The notes below the pieces were generated by a model. The model saw only the letters and a program-made list of their open reading frames with translations, did not search any database and was not told the origin of the DNA. Below, piece after piece: positions 35,693 through 43,992 of a DNA stretch of 64,000 bases. The position numbers were made by a program, and so were the translations under genes. The stretch comes from Methylophilus methylotrophus DSM 46235 = ATCC 53528 (lineage in GTDB: Bacteria > Pseudomonadota > Gammaproteobacteria > Burkholderiales > Methylophilaceae). The DNA is taken from NCBI RefSeq assembly GCF_000378225.1, contig NZ_KB905142.1, forward strand, positions 1 through 64,000, read 5' to 3'. Numbering within the stretch: the first letter of the stretch is position 1; each line of letters opens with the position of its first letter.

Positions 35693-36205
35693 ATGAACAC
35701 ATTCATGAAAAAAATCACGTTGGCTGCCTTGTTGACAGTCGTCATCCCAGCCCAGGCAGCTATTCAATCCTGGCAGTTTAATGGTCAAGTTGAATCCGGT
35801 TACTACAACGGTACCAGCTATCAGGGTCAGTTCAGCCTTGATGATGCCGGTCTGTTGGCATCGGGCACTGAACTGATCAATCTGAGCAGCCTGAACTTCA
35901 CTTTTGGTGGCAACCTGTTCAACCTGGCAACGCCTGCTCTGGCCGATGCCACTGCCGTATTCCAGGATGGCGTTTTTACTGGCCTGGAGTGGTCCGTAGA
36001 TTCCAACAGTCCGGCGATCGGGTTTAGCTTTATTGCAGGTGGCAGCGATACTTCGGATGCGTACTTTACCTATGACACGACTCTGGGGTTCTCTGGTACT
36101 GGTAGTCTGGCCTATGCCGCGGCTGTACCAGAACCGACACAAACCGGCCTGATGCTCATAGGCTTGGGTCTGTTTGGCTGGATTGCGGCACGTCGCCAAT
36201 CCTGA
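35693..36205 (+). CDS. PEP-CTERM secreted protein, small
   Basis: A 170-residue exported protein with signal peptide (...VIPAQAA), a beta-rich centre (WQFNGQVESGYYNGTSYQG, then SLNFTFGGNLFNL) common in PEP-CTERM proteins, and the tail VPEPTQTGLMLIGLGLFGWIAARRQS-like with the canonical VPEP. It starts 22 bases after the 5'-nucleotidase gene with aaagga upstream, and ends the four-gene group ahead of a terminator. Confidence 0.87.
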   Translation: MNTFMKKITLAALLTVVIPAQAAIQSWQFNGQVESGYYNGTSYQGQFSLDDAGLLASGTELINLSSLNFTFGGNLFNLATPALADATAVFQDGVFTGLEWSVDSNSPAIGFSFIAGGSDTSDAYFTYDTTLGFSGTGSLAYAAAVPEPTQTGLMLIGLGLFGWIAARRQS

Positions 36206-36241
36206 TTATTTCTGCATCAACGCGTTTGCAATGAACGCAGC

Positions 36242-36263
36242 AGCCCGGTTCGCCGGGCTTTTT
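36242..36263 (+). terminator. terminator of nuclease/nucleotidase operon
   Basis: A 7-bp GC stem (agcccgg / ccgggct) closed by a ttcg tetraloop and followed by a T run. Confidence 0.92.
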
Positions 36264-36276
36264 TATTGGGATACCT

Positions 36277-36403
36277 GGAATAAGTGGCTATGCGGGCAAA
36301 TTGCTGCGTTGCGCGGTACTCGCAACCTCGCTGTACACTGCGTACTATCTCGGTTTCTGCGTTCCGTGCGCCTTGCACTTCATCCCGCTCGCTCACTTAT
36401 TCC
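36277..36403. repeat. MITE-like or interspersed hairpin element
   Basis: A 127-bp GC-rich stretch is bounded by perfect 10-bp inverted repeats, GGAATAAGTG and CACTTATTCC. The arms continue with imperfect complementarity (gcggg near the left end, cccgc near the right), so the whole can fold into a long imperfect hairpin. No coding potential is convincing. It is the only copy in the window. It lies between a terminator and the ExbB operon promoter region. Confidence 0.5.
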
Positions 36404-36443
36404 GGCTATCCATTGTTTAAAAAAATCTGGCACTGAACAGATA

Positions 36444-36461
36444 TAGTCCGACTAGTCCGAT
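36444..36461 (+). promoter_or_regulatory. tandem TAGTCCGA sites
   Basis: TAGTCCGAC overlaps TAGTCCGAT, two direct copies nine bases apart, with GACTAGTC palindrome at 36450-36457. It lies 64-81 bases before the ExbB-fusion gene. Confidence 0.5.
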
Positions 36462-36524
36462 CTTAATCTGTCTGCAACATTCACTCTATAGACTTGCTGC
36501 TCGAATTAACTTGTCAGCGAAGCT

Positions 36525-38201
36525 ATGAAGAAAACATTAGGTTTATTGGTTGGATTATTGGGGCTCAGCCTCTCCACTTCCGTGTTTGCCGCCTGGAACA
36601 AAGATTGGGCGACACAACAGAAAATTACCATAGATACCACCAATATTAAGGAAGCCGTCAACCAGGCCCCAGTATTGGTGCGTTTGCATTCCGGTAATTT
36701 TGATTTTACCGGGGCGAATGTGGACGGTGCTGACCTGCGTTTTATTGCCGCAGACGACAAAACAGAACTCAAATTCTCACTGGAAAAATATGATGCAGTG
36801 AATGAATTGGCGGTGGCCTGGGTTGTGCTGCCGCAGGTTTCTTCCGCGAATAAAGACCTTGCGATCAGTCTTGCCGCTGGCAATGAATCAGCCACGTCTG
36901 CCAGTGATGCACAAGTGCTCAATGATCCCGCCCTGCTGGCACGCTTTGCCTTCTCTGACAATGCCTTGCTCAAAGACACTGGCCCCAACCAATTGATCGC
37001 CATGGGTAATGCCACTGTGCAAAAGGCCGGTTTAATTGCCGAAAGTGCCAACCTTAACAATAGCCCATTGACCATCACCTTACCCGCTGCGCCCGTTCTG
37101 GCAAATGGCGGCACCTGGTCGGTGTGGTTAAAGCCGGCCAATCTGCCACAAACGGCGGAAATTTTTAAAAGCGGCAACGTCACCTTGAAACTCGAAGGCA
37201 GTACGCTGGTGTTGCAAGCCGGTACCGCCAACACGCAAGGTGGTGAACTGAAGCCTGGCCAGTGGCAGCACATTGCGCTGGTATTCCAGGGTGACCAGGC
37301 CATCATTTATGTGAATGGACAGGTGGCAGGACAAGTGGCGGCCAATGACGCGCAAGCTGCCGCCAGTGTTACGCTCGGCCAAAATTTAAGCGCTGAAGTT
37401 GATGAGCTGCAATTTGCTTCAACGGCACGTAGTGCATCCTGGCTGGCCCTGGTGGCCCAATCGCAAGGCGCGGATGCCAGTATGGTGAAAGTGATTCCGT
37501 CAGATGCTGAAGAGGAAGGTGAGGGTGGCGAAGCCAATTACATGGGCATCCTCATTGACAGCCTGACGGTGGACGCCAAGGTGGTGATTGGCATTCTGGC
37601 TGTCATGTTCGCCATCAGTGCCTGGGTCATGGTTAGCAAGGCACGCCTGGTCAGCCGTACTGATAAAGACAATGCTTTATTCCTCAAGCGCTTTCAGCAA
37701 TCCAATACTACAGACTTATTGACTCTAGATAAAACCGGTAGTTACACCCATTCCAGCCTATTTGGTTTATACAAAGCGGGCCTGCGTGAAATCAAAAAGC
37801 GTGAAGTGGATGGCAAAGTTGCTTTGGGTGGCGCGTCCATTGATGCGATTAAAGCCGCAGTGGATGCTGACTTGGTACGTGAAACCCAGCGCATGAACAG
37901 CATGATGGTGCTGCTCACTATTGCAATTTCCGGTGGTCCTTTCCTTGGCCTGTTAGGGACAGTGGTCGGTGTGATGATTACATTTGCCGCGATTGCCGCT
38001 GCGGGTGACGTCAACGTTAACGCAATTGCGCCAGGTATTGCGGCCGCCTTGCTGGCGACTGTGGCTGGTCTGGGCGTGGCGATTCCTGCGCTGTTTGGCT
38101 ACAACTACCTGGCTAGCCGCGTCAAAAACATCACCATCGCCATGCAGATTTTTGTCGATGAATTTATCACCCGTACTGCTGAATTGTACGGTAAGGAATA
38201 A
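36525..38201 (+). CDS. DUF2341-LamG-ExbB fusion, proton-channel protein
   Basis: A 558-residue inner-membrane protein. A signal peptide (...STSVFAA) leads into a periplasmic DUF2341-like domain (about residues 25-140; TQQKITIDTT, PVLVRLHSGNFDF) and a LamG/concanavalin-like domain (about 145-310; NGGTWSVWLKPANLP, PGQWQHIALVFQGDQAIIYVNGQ). A membrane segment near 340-365 follows, then a MotA/TolQ/ExbB domain (about 400-555; GGPFLGLLGTVVGVMITFAAI, IAAALLATVAGLGVAIPALFGYN). It should form the ExbB-type stator of a TonB-linked motor whose periplasmic part can bind sugar or surface polymer. It heads a collinear operon with two exbD and tonB genes. Confidence 0.88.
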   Translation: MKKTLGLLVGLLGLSLSTSVFAAWNKDWATQQKITIDTTNIKEAVNQAPVLVRLHSGNFDFTGANVDGADLRFIAADDKTELKFSLEKYDAVNELAVAWVVLPQVSSANKDLAISLAAGNESATSASDAQVLNDPALLARFAFSDNALLKDTGPNQLIAMGNATVQKAGLIAESANLNNSPLTITLPAAPVLANGGTWSVWLKPANLPQTAEIFKSGNVTLKLEGSTLVLQAGTANTQGGELKPGQWQHIALVFQGDQAIIYVNGQVAGQVAANDAQAAASVTLGQNLSAEVDELQFASTARSASWLALVAQSQGADASMVKVIPSDAEEEGEGGEANYMGILIDSLTVDAKVVIGILAVMFAISAWVMVSKARLVSRTDKDNALFLKRFQQSNTTDLLTLDKTGSYTHSSLFGLYKAGLREIKKREVDGKVALGGASIDAIKAAVDADLVRETQRMNSMMVLLTIAISGGPFLGLLGTVVGVMITFAAIAAAGDVNVNAIAPGIAAALLATVAGLGVAIPALFGYNYLASRVKNITIAMQIFVDEFITRTAELYGKE

Positions 38202-38210
38202 GGCTGGGAA

Positions 38211-38621
38211 ATGTCAGAAGGCGTCAAAGAAGAGAACCAGCTCTACGATGAGATCAACATTACGCCCATGCTGGACTTGGCGTACGTACTGCTGGTGATT
38301 TTCATCATCATGACCACAGCATCCGTGCAAGGTGTGAAAGTCGACATGCCGCATACCGTGAACTCTGCAGCGCTGGCCAAACCGCAAATGCGCGCCATTA
38401 CCGTGACCAGTGATGGCAGTGTCTACCTTGATGCGTTTCCGGTGGATATGGCGCAACTGGAGCAGCGCCTGGCGCAATATAAAAGCAGCAACCCCGAGTT
38501 GCCCGTGGTGCTCAAAGGCGATGCTGCTGCCCATTATGAAAAGGTCTCAGAAGTGCTAGAAATCTGTAAACGGCTGGACATCACCGAAGTCGGCCTGGTG
38601 ACTAAGAAAGTGGTGGAATAA
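38211..38621 (+). CDS. exbD: ExbD/TolR-family proton-channel subunit 1
   Basis: A 136-residue bitopic protein with the ExbD core INITPMLDLAYVLLVIFIIM, where the membrane Asp carries protons, and a periplasmic domain. It is nine bases after the ExbB fusion. It shares most of its membrane region with the next gene, so the two arose by duplication. Confidence 0.92.
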   Translation: MSEGVKEENQLYDEINITPMLDLAYVLLVIFIIMTTASVQGVKVDMPHTVNSAALAKPQMRAITVTSDGSVYLDAFPVDMAQLEQRLAQYKSSNPELPVVLKGDAAAHYEKVSEVLEICKRLDITEVGLVTKKVVE

Positions 38622-38624
38622 GCC

Positions 38625-39029
38625 ATGCAGGTACAAAACGATGCCCAACCTTACGACACCATCAACATTACGCCCATGCTGGACCTGGCCTATGTACTGC
38701 TGGTGATTTTTATCCTGATGACGACGGCTGGCGTGCAGGGGCTGACCATGAACTTGCCCAAGCCATCCAACAAGCCGAGCACTGAAAAACACGATATCAA
38801 AATCGTACAGGTGCAGCAGGGCGGCACGCTGACCATCAATGGGGTTGGCGTGAGCATGGCCGAGCTGGAAACCCAGCTTAACCAGGCTAAGGCCATGGAC
38901 CCGAAATTCAACGTCATGATTAAGGGTCAACCACAGGCGCCTTATGCAGGTGTGATAGGCGTGATTGACCTGGTAAACCGCCTGAAAATTGAAAACGTCG
39001 GCCTAGTGACCGGCAAGATCGGGACATAA
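38625..39029 (+). CDS. exbD: ExbD/TolR-family proton-channel subunit 2
   Basis: A 134-residue paralogue of the preceding protein, with INITPMLDLAYVLLVIFILM intact and a divergent periplasmic half. The gene begins three bases after the first exbD. Two ExbD proteins allow a mixed dimer inside the ExbB ring, as in systems where TonB needs two ExbD proteins. Confidence 0.92.
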   Translation: MQVQNDAQPYDTINITPMLDLAYVLLVIFILMTTAGVQGLTMNLPKPSNKPSTEKHDIKIVQVQQGGTLTINGVGVSMAELETQLNQAKAMDPKFNVMIKGQPQAPYAGVIGVIDLVNRLKIENVGLVTGKIGT

Positions 39030-39031
39030 GC

Positions 39032-39736
39032 ATGGTATTGCATGAGACAGATGCAATGGCAGAAGAAACACCTGTGTCTGCCACACGCTTATGGACAACG
39101 CGCATATTGATTGCCTTGCTGGTATTGGCAGTACTGGCGGGGATTGGCTATGGCATTAAAAAACTGTTTTCTGGGGGCGCCCCACAAAAAAAGCAAATCA
39201 CGACCGTGAAGTTGCTACCTGATACGCCCCCACCTCCGCCGCCACCGCCGCCTAAAGAGCCGCCCAAGGAAACCCCAAAAGAGCAGCCTAAAGAGGCGCC
39301 AAAGGAGCCTGAACCGAAACCGGTGGAAGCGCCGCCTGCAGAGAACCTGAAAATGGAGGGTCCTGCCGGTGACGGTCCTAGCGCGTTCCAGGCCGGTGCG
39401 GTGAATAACGAATACAAGGGTGGGGCAGTTGCCACCATAGGTTCGGACGGAGGCGTCAAGTTCCGCTGGTATGCCGGATTGGTCAAATCGCAGATTGAGC
39501 GTGCGATTGAGCGCGACAAGAAACTGACGCAAGGTCAATACAAGATCGTGGTCAGTGTCTGGTTAAAACCTAACGGGCAATTTGAAAGATTATCTGTTGA
39601 GCAGTCTGATTCAACACCAGAGATTGAACAAGGGATACGTGAAGCCCTGAATGATTTACCCGCCATGCAGGAAAGCCCCCCTGAAAACATGCCGATGCCT
39701 ATTCGTATGCGGATCACGGCAAAAAAAATGGGCTAA
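39032..39736 (+). CDS. tonB: TonB-like energy transducer
   Basis: A 234-residue TonB-family protein: a membrane anchor (about residues 24-44), a periplasmic Pro/Lys/Glu-rich spacer with PPPPPPPPPKEPPKETPKEQ, and a C-terminal TonB domain (about 145-234; YAGLVKSQIERAIERDKKL, VVSVWLKPNGQFERLSVEQS). The gene starts two bases after exbD2. An in-frame ATG at 39056 is a possible alternative start. It would transmit the ExbBD motor force to an outer-membrane protein; the next gene encodes a porin-like candidate, but no TonB-dependent receptor plug domain is visible in the window. Confidence 0.88.
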   Translation: MVLHETDAMAEETPVSATRLWTTRILIALLVLAVLAGIGYGIKKLFSGGAPQKKQITTVKLLPDTPPPPPPPPPKEPPKETPKEQPKEAPKEPEPKPVEAPPAENLKMEGPAGDGPSAFQAGAVNNEYKGGAVATIGSDGGVKFRWYAGLVKSQIERAIERDKKLTQGQYKIVVSVWLKPNGQFERLSVEQSDSTPEIEQGIREALNDLPAMQESPPENMPMPIRMRITAKKMG

Positions 39737-39756
39737 TTCATTAATACACACACCAA

Positions 39757-41397
39757 ATGTGGAAACTAAATACTGTGAGTGAGGATATGCAGACTCTCAA
39801 TACCCCTTTAAAAAGAACTACAGTTGCCGTATGGTTGTTTACCCAGTTAGCGGCGACAGGGAGTGCACATGCGGATGAACGCGAGTCACTGGAGCAATTG
39901 CGTGCAACGACGACTAACCTGATTGAATTGCTGGTGCAGGAAGGCGTGTTGTCGAAACAGAAAGCTGACGCCCTGCTGCAAAAAGCCGCTGCTGATGCCA
40001 AAGAACATAGTCAGCAGGCTGAGTTTAAAGAGAACGTGCGATCTGAAGTTAATAAAGCGATTGATGAAAAAACTGTGCGTGTGCAATATATTCCGCAGCA
40101 TGTAAAGCAAGCAATGCGTGAAGAAATTGAACATGATGTGATGGAGAAGTTGAATTACAAGGCTGGAGAGCGTTTGGGCATGCCTGAGTGGATAGATCAT
40201 GTCAGCTTTCATGGAGATCTACGTTTGCGTGGACAAGAGGACAGTTTTGATGGAGGAAATGCAGACTTTGAGGTCTTGAGTGATGATCCCTTGCGCGCCA
40301 TGAATTTGGAAAACTCCTCGGAAGAGCGACGCCGGTGGCGGGTGAGAGCACGTTTGGCAGCGGATGTTAAAGTTAATGACTGGTTAACTGGTGGGATTCA
40401 ATTCGTGACCGGTTTGCCCAACACGCCAGTGACTCCGAACCAAACAGAAGGGATTGCTCAAGGTAAATATCAATTCACACTTGATCGCGTATTTTTGAAA
40501 GCTCAAGTCGCACCTTGGTTCAATGTGACAGGTGGCCGCTTTGAAAATCCTTTCGTTTATACGGATATCTTGTGGGATCCGGATTTAGCGTTTGATGGAT
40601 TTGTAGCTAAATTTACACCTGCTCTTAGCGAACGGCTAAGCAACTTTACGACAATTGGTGCCTTCCCAGTGGAAGAGGTTCAGTCATCCTCAACTAATAA
40701 AGCCAAGGATAAGTGGCTGTACTCCCTACAAACAGGAATCAACTGGGCAGCCACTCCAAAGACTAATGTGAAAGTGGCTTTTGCTTACCATGATTTTAAA
40801 AACGTAGAAGGCCAACTGAACTCGGTCGGACTAAACGACTTCAGAAATACAGCCCCCTTGTTTAGACAACGAGGTAACAATACTTTTGACATCAATAGTA
40901 ATAATGCGGGATCAGATCCTTTGTATGGTATTGCATCAAAATTTGAGTTGATTAATTTCCTGGCACAAGTGGATGTGTTGCAATTTGACCCTGTTCATCT
41001 CACGTTTACCGCAGACTATGTGAAAAATATCGGCTTCGATAGAGACGATATTTTAAGACGTACCGGGAATCTCTATGCCCAAGAAACCGATGCATACAAT
41101 TTCCGCATGGATTTAGGACATAACAGTTTTAATGGCCCTTTTACTAGATTGATAAAAGCCAATGAATGGCAGGTTTCATTAGGCTATAAGTACATTGAAG
41201 CTGATGCGGTGTTAGATGCCTTTAACGATTCTAACTTTAGACTAGGCGGCACAGATACTAAAGGCTGGTATGTGTTTGGCAATTATGCAATTGATAAAAA
41301 TGCCTGGTTGAGTGCACGTTATATGAGTGCAGATACTGTGAGTGGAAAGCCATTTTCTGTAGATGTATTATTGTTTGATTTGAATGCACGCTTTTAA
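39757..41397 (+). CDS. putative outer-membrane porin
   Basis: A protein of up to 546 residues, fitting the Porin_5-type 'putative porin' family. It has a signal peptide (...LAATGSAHAD), an N-terminal coiled-coil (LEQLRATTTNLIELLVQEGVLSKQKADALL) and a C-terminal beta barrel with alternating aromatic strands ending in LFDLNARF (terminal Phe). The ATG at 39757, a GTG at 39775 and an ATG at 39787 are all possible; the last gives a normal signal peptide but its gagg lies only two bases away. It is 20 bases downstream of tonB and likely in the same operon. Confidence 0.8.
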   Translation: MWKLNTVSEDMQTLNTPLKRTTVAVWLFTQLAATGSAHADERESLEQLRATTTNLIELLVQEGVLSKQKADALLQKAAADAKEHSQQAEFKENVRSEVNKAIDEKTVRVQYIPQHVKQAMREEIEHDVMEKLNYKAGERLGMPEWIDHVSFHGDLRLRGQEDSFDGGNADFEVLSDDPLRAMNLENSSEERRRWRVRARLAADVKVNDWLTGGIQFVTGLPNTPVTPNQTEGIAQGKYQFTLDRVFLKAQVAPWFNVTGGRFENPFVYTDILWDPDLAFDGFVAKFTPALSERLSNFTTIGAFPVEEVQSSSTNKAKDKWLYSLQTGINWAATPKTNVKVAFAYHDFKNVEGQLNSVGLNDFRNTAPLFRQRGNNTFDINSNNAGSDPLYGIASKFELINFLAQVDVLQFDPVHLTFTADYVKNIGFDRDDILRRTGNLYAQETDAYNFRMDLGHNSFNGPFTRLIKANEWQVSLGYKYIEADAVLDAFNDSNFRLGGTDTKGWYVFGNYAIDKNAWLSARYMSADTVSGKPFSVDVLLFDLNARF

Positions 41398-41409
41398 AAG
41401 AAGCTAACT

Positions 41410-42093
41410 ATGAAATTTGTTGAACACATAGCTCAATTAGTCTGTTTTTTTGTCCTTAGCATCTGTATTGTTCAGTCGGCTATAGCTGCCGAAAAGCAGG
41501 ATAAAGCCGCCAAGCGCGCAGCGATTCTGATGCAAAAAATGAAGCAGGATCTGGAAGCTGAAAAATCGGCCTTGCAAACGCAATTTGAGCAGGAAAAAAA
41601 GGATTTGTCACAAGCGCTTGATCATGCACAAACTGAGCAGCGGTCACATTCGGCAAAACTGCAAGGGCAAGTAAAACGCAACCAGCAATTACAATCAGAA
41701 AACCAGAAACTGACTCAGGAAAATGAGGCATTGTCGGCCCAGTTAAAGCAATTGCAAACGCAATTGGCTGAGCAGGGCCAGCAGCTTGAGATCACCCAGG
41801 AAGCATTGAAAGCAGCAAAAACCGACCTGGACACCAATGACATGCAGCGTAAGGCCCTGGTGGCAAAAGTTGGTGCGTCGCATCAGCAGCTGGTGTCATG
41901 TGAGGAAAAGAACAGCCGCTTGTACAACTATGGGCACGAGTTGATCAGTCTGTATGACGATGCGAGCGTGTATCAGAAAATCATGCGTTCAGAGCCATTC
42001 TTTCAACTCAAGCGTGTCGAGCTGGAAAATCTCCTGCAGGATAAACAGGCGCAGTTGCTGGAAAATAAAGTTGATACAATAGCCACGCCCTGA
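41410..42093 (+). CDS. periplasmic coiled-coil protein
   Basis: A 227-residue protein with a signal peptide (...QSAIAAE), then a long Gln/Glu/Lys-rich coiled coil from about residue 30 to 165 and a C-terminal stretch (SCEEKNSRLYNYGHELISLY, then SEPFFQLKRVELENLLQDKQ). No enzyme motif is present. Its place between the porin and CAAX-protease-like genes suggests a structural or scaffold role in the periplasm for the TonB-linked system. Family not recognised. Confidence 0.75.
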   Translation: MKFVEHIAQLVCFFVLSICIVQSAIAAEKQDKAAKRAAILMQKMKQDLEAEKSALQTQFEQEKKDLSQALDHAQTEQRSHSAKLQGQVKRNQQLQSENQKLTQENEALSAQLKQLQTQLAEQGQQLEITQEALKAAKTDLDTNDMQRKALVAKVGASHQQLVSCEEKNSRLYNYGHELISLYDDASVYQKIMRSEPFFQLKRVELENLLQDKQAQLLENKVDTIATP

Positions 42094-42130
42094 CTATTTG
42101 CAGGGGACGTGTGTTTATTGAGCGGCTGGC

Positions 42131-42820
42131 ATGATGACTGCATTTTTGAATTCCTGGTTCACCCGGCATGAACGTGCCCGTATTTACCCGTTTGCCGGAT
42201 TTATATTATTACTGGCGATAGAGCCCTGGCTGGCTGTTGTGTTAACACGGTTGGGGATAGGCGCAGAACCTACCTACTTATTGCGTAGTCTCCTGGCTTT
42301 GTGCCTGCTGCTGAACTTCTGCCGTGATTATGTCGAATTGCGTGTGGCACCTAGTTTTAATCAGGCACTTATTGCCTTGTTGGCGGGCGGGGTTGTATTT
42401 TTGCTCTGGGTCATTCCTTATCCTGTCTGGTTGGGTGGGCATGCTGCAACTATTGCACCGGCCATGCCTATGCAAAGTCATGCAGATATCTTCTGGTTGA
42501 TTTGCCGCTGGAGTGGCTCGGCCTTGATCGTGCCAGTGATCGAAGAGCTGTTCTGGCGGTCTTATTTGATGCGCAGGCTGGACAATACAGACTTTATGTC
42601 GGTTTCACCTGCTGTTGTGACGACTTATGCAATTGGTGTAAGTAGCGTATTATTCGCGGTGGAACATCAGCTTTGGTTAGCAGGGCTGTTGGCAGGGCTG
42701 GTATATGCCTGGTTATACCGTCAATTCCAAGTGCTCTGGGTATCAATACTGGCTCACGTAACAACCAATGCCGTGCTGGGGATCTGGGTGGTATATGGTG
42801 GTCACTGGCAGTACTGGTAA
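42131..42820 (+). CDS. CAAX-protease-related membrane protein (PEP-CTERM-linked)
   Basis: A 229-residue integral membrane protein with about six hydrophobic segments and the CPBP glutamate-protease motifs: EELFWRSYLMRR (about residues 138-149), FAVEHQLWLAGLLAGLVYAWLY and a late HVTTN. It fits the CAAX-prenyl-protease-related family that accompanies PEP-CTERM/exosortase systems. No exosortase domain is fused. It is 37 bases after the coiled-coil gene. It may process or protect surface proteins; the substrate is unknown. Confidence 0.78.
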   Translation: MMTAFLNSWFTRHERARIYPFAGFILLLAIEPWLAVVLTRLGIGAEPTYLLRSLLALCLLLNFCRDYVELRVAPSFNQALIALLAGGVVFLLWVIPYPVWLGGHAATIAPAMPMQSHADIFWLICRWSGSALIVPVIEELFWRSYLMRRLDNTDFMSVSPAVVTTYAIGVSSVLFAVEHQLWLAGLLAGLVYAWLYRQFQVLWVSILAHVTTNAVLGIWVVYGGHWQYW

Positions 42821-42941
42821 ACAGGGTGTGATAGCATGTGATTTTCAGTGACGATGAGCATCGTTAAAGACGGGCCTGTGGCAGGCCGTCATCAGTTGGT
42901 GACTGTCGTGGCAGGAAACACAAAATACCAAATATTGAAGG

Positions 42942-43922
42942 GTGATGATGAAGAAAATCGCATTAATCGTGCCAGCACTGTTGCTGGTCATGGCCGGGTG
43001 TAGTAAACACGAAGGTGCTGCCAAAGGTGGCTCACAAGTGGTTGCGAAAGTGAATGGCAGTGAAATCACCGTGCATCAGCTGAATTTTGCTTTGTCCAAA
43101 ATGGGCAAGCTGGATCAATCGCAAGTCAAGGCGGCGTCTGAAAAAGTGTTGCAGCAAATGGTAGACATGGAGTTGCTTAAGCAAAAGTCTGTGGATGAAA
43201 AACTGGACCGTGACCCTAATGTGTTGCAAGTCCTCGAAGCGACCAAGCAGCAAGTGCTGGCGCAAGCCTATATGCAGAAAGTGGCCTCGAAACAGGCGGC
43301 TCCCTCAGAAGATGACATCAAGAAGTTTTACGATACGCATCCCGAACTATTCAGCGAACGTAATGTGTATGTGATCCAGGAATTTGCCATCAAGGATGGT
43401 AACGAGCACGCCAGTGAAATTGAAGCGGGGATCAATGATGCAAAAACCGGGGATGACATTGCCAATTGGCTGAAAGACCATAACCATATGTTCAGTGTGA
43501 ATGCCAGCCGTAAAGCCGCTGAGCAATTGCCGCTGGAGCTGCTGAAAAAAATGAATACGCTGAAGGCAGGTGATACGCTGGTGGTGAAAAGCCCACAGGC
43601 GCTGGTGTTGCTGTTCTTGGCTAAAATTGACCGCCAGCCGGTAGATCTGGAAAAAGCCAAGCCAGTGATCCAGCAATTCCTGGTCAACTCCAACCAGCAA
43701 ACCTTGATCAAGAACGAGGTAGCGGCATTGCGTAAGGAGGCGAAAGTCGAGTTTTACGGCGACTTCTCCAAAATGACCATGGATGGCAATGCAACCGTAC
43801 CAGCAACGCCAGCGGTCAAGCCGGATACCGACAAACCTGAAGCGCCTTTGGCTGCACCTGCGTCGGAGTCCACGCAGCCAGCGCATAATCCAGCGATTGA
43901 GAAAGGCTTGTCTGGCCTCTAA
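42942..43922 (+). CDS. epsD: EpsD-like peptidyl-prolyl isomerase lipoprotein
   Basis: A 326-residue periplasmic protein with a lipobox (VMAGC, residues 16-20 from the start; 14-18 if the second ATG is used), a SurA-like N-terminal helical region (VNGSEITVHQLNFALSKM...MVDMELLKQKSVDEKLDRDPN) and a parvulin-like part (about residues 125-235). The last 45 residues are Pro/Ala-rich. It resembles the EpsD family of PEP-CTERM/exopolysaccharide loci. Two ATGs (42942 and 42945, reading frame MMM) abut; ggtgatg precedes them. A terminator follows, so it ends the operon or is a separate unit after a 121-base gap. Confidence 0.8.
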   Translation: MMMKKIALIVPALLLVMAGCSKHEGAAKGGSQVVAKVNGSEITVHQLNFALSKMGKLDQSQVKAASEKVLQQMVDMELLKQKSVDEKLDRDPNVLQVLEATKQQVLAQAYMQKVASKQAAPSEDDIKKFYDTHPELFSERNVYVIQEFAIKDGNEHASEIEAGINDAKTGDDIANWLKDHNHMFSVNASRKAAEQLPLELLKKMNTLKAGDTLVVKSPQALVLLFLAKIDRQPVDLEKAKPVIQQFLVNSNQQTLIKNEVAALRKEAKVEFYGDFSKMTMDGNATVPATPAVKPDTDKPEAPLAAPASESTQPAHNPAIEKGLSGL

Positions 43923-43940
43923 TTGGTACAGATATTGTCA

Positions 43941-43966
43941 AACCCCGGCCATGCCGGGGTTTTTTA
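43941..43966 (+). terminator. terminator after epsD-like gene
   Basis: A 9-bp stem (aaccccggc / gccggggtt) with a 3-nt loop and T run. It lies between convergent genes and mainly serves the plus strand. Confidence 0.92.
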
Positions 43967-43992
43967 TTGCATGTTTATCAGGTAAAACAGGC

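Noticed and set aside
36506-37306. A 266-codon minus-strand frame antisense to the ExbB fusion
   Set aside because: Ser/Ala/Leu-rich reverse reading of a domain-bearing gene; no independent support.
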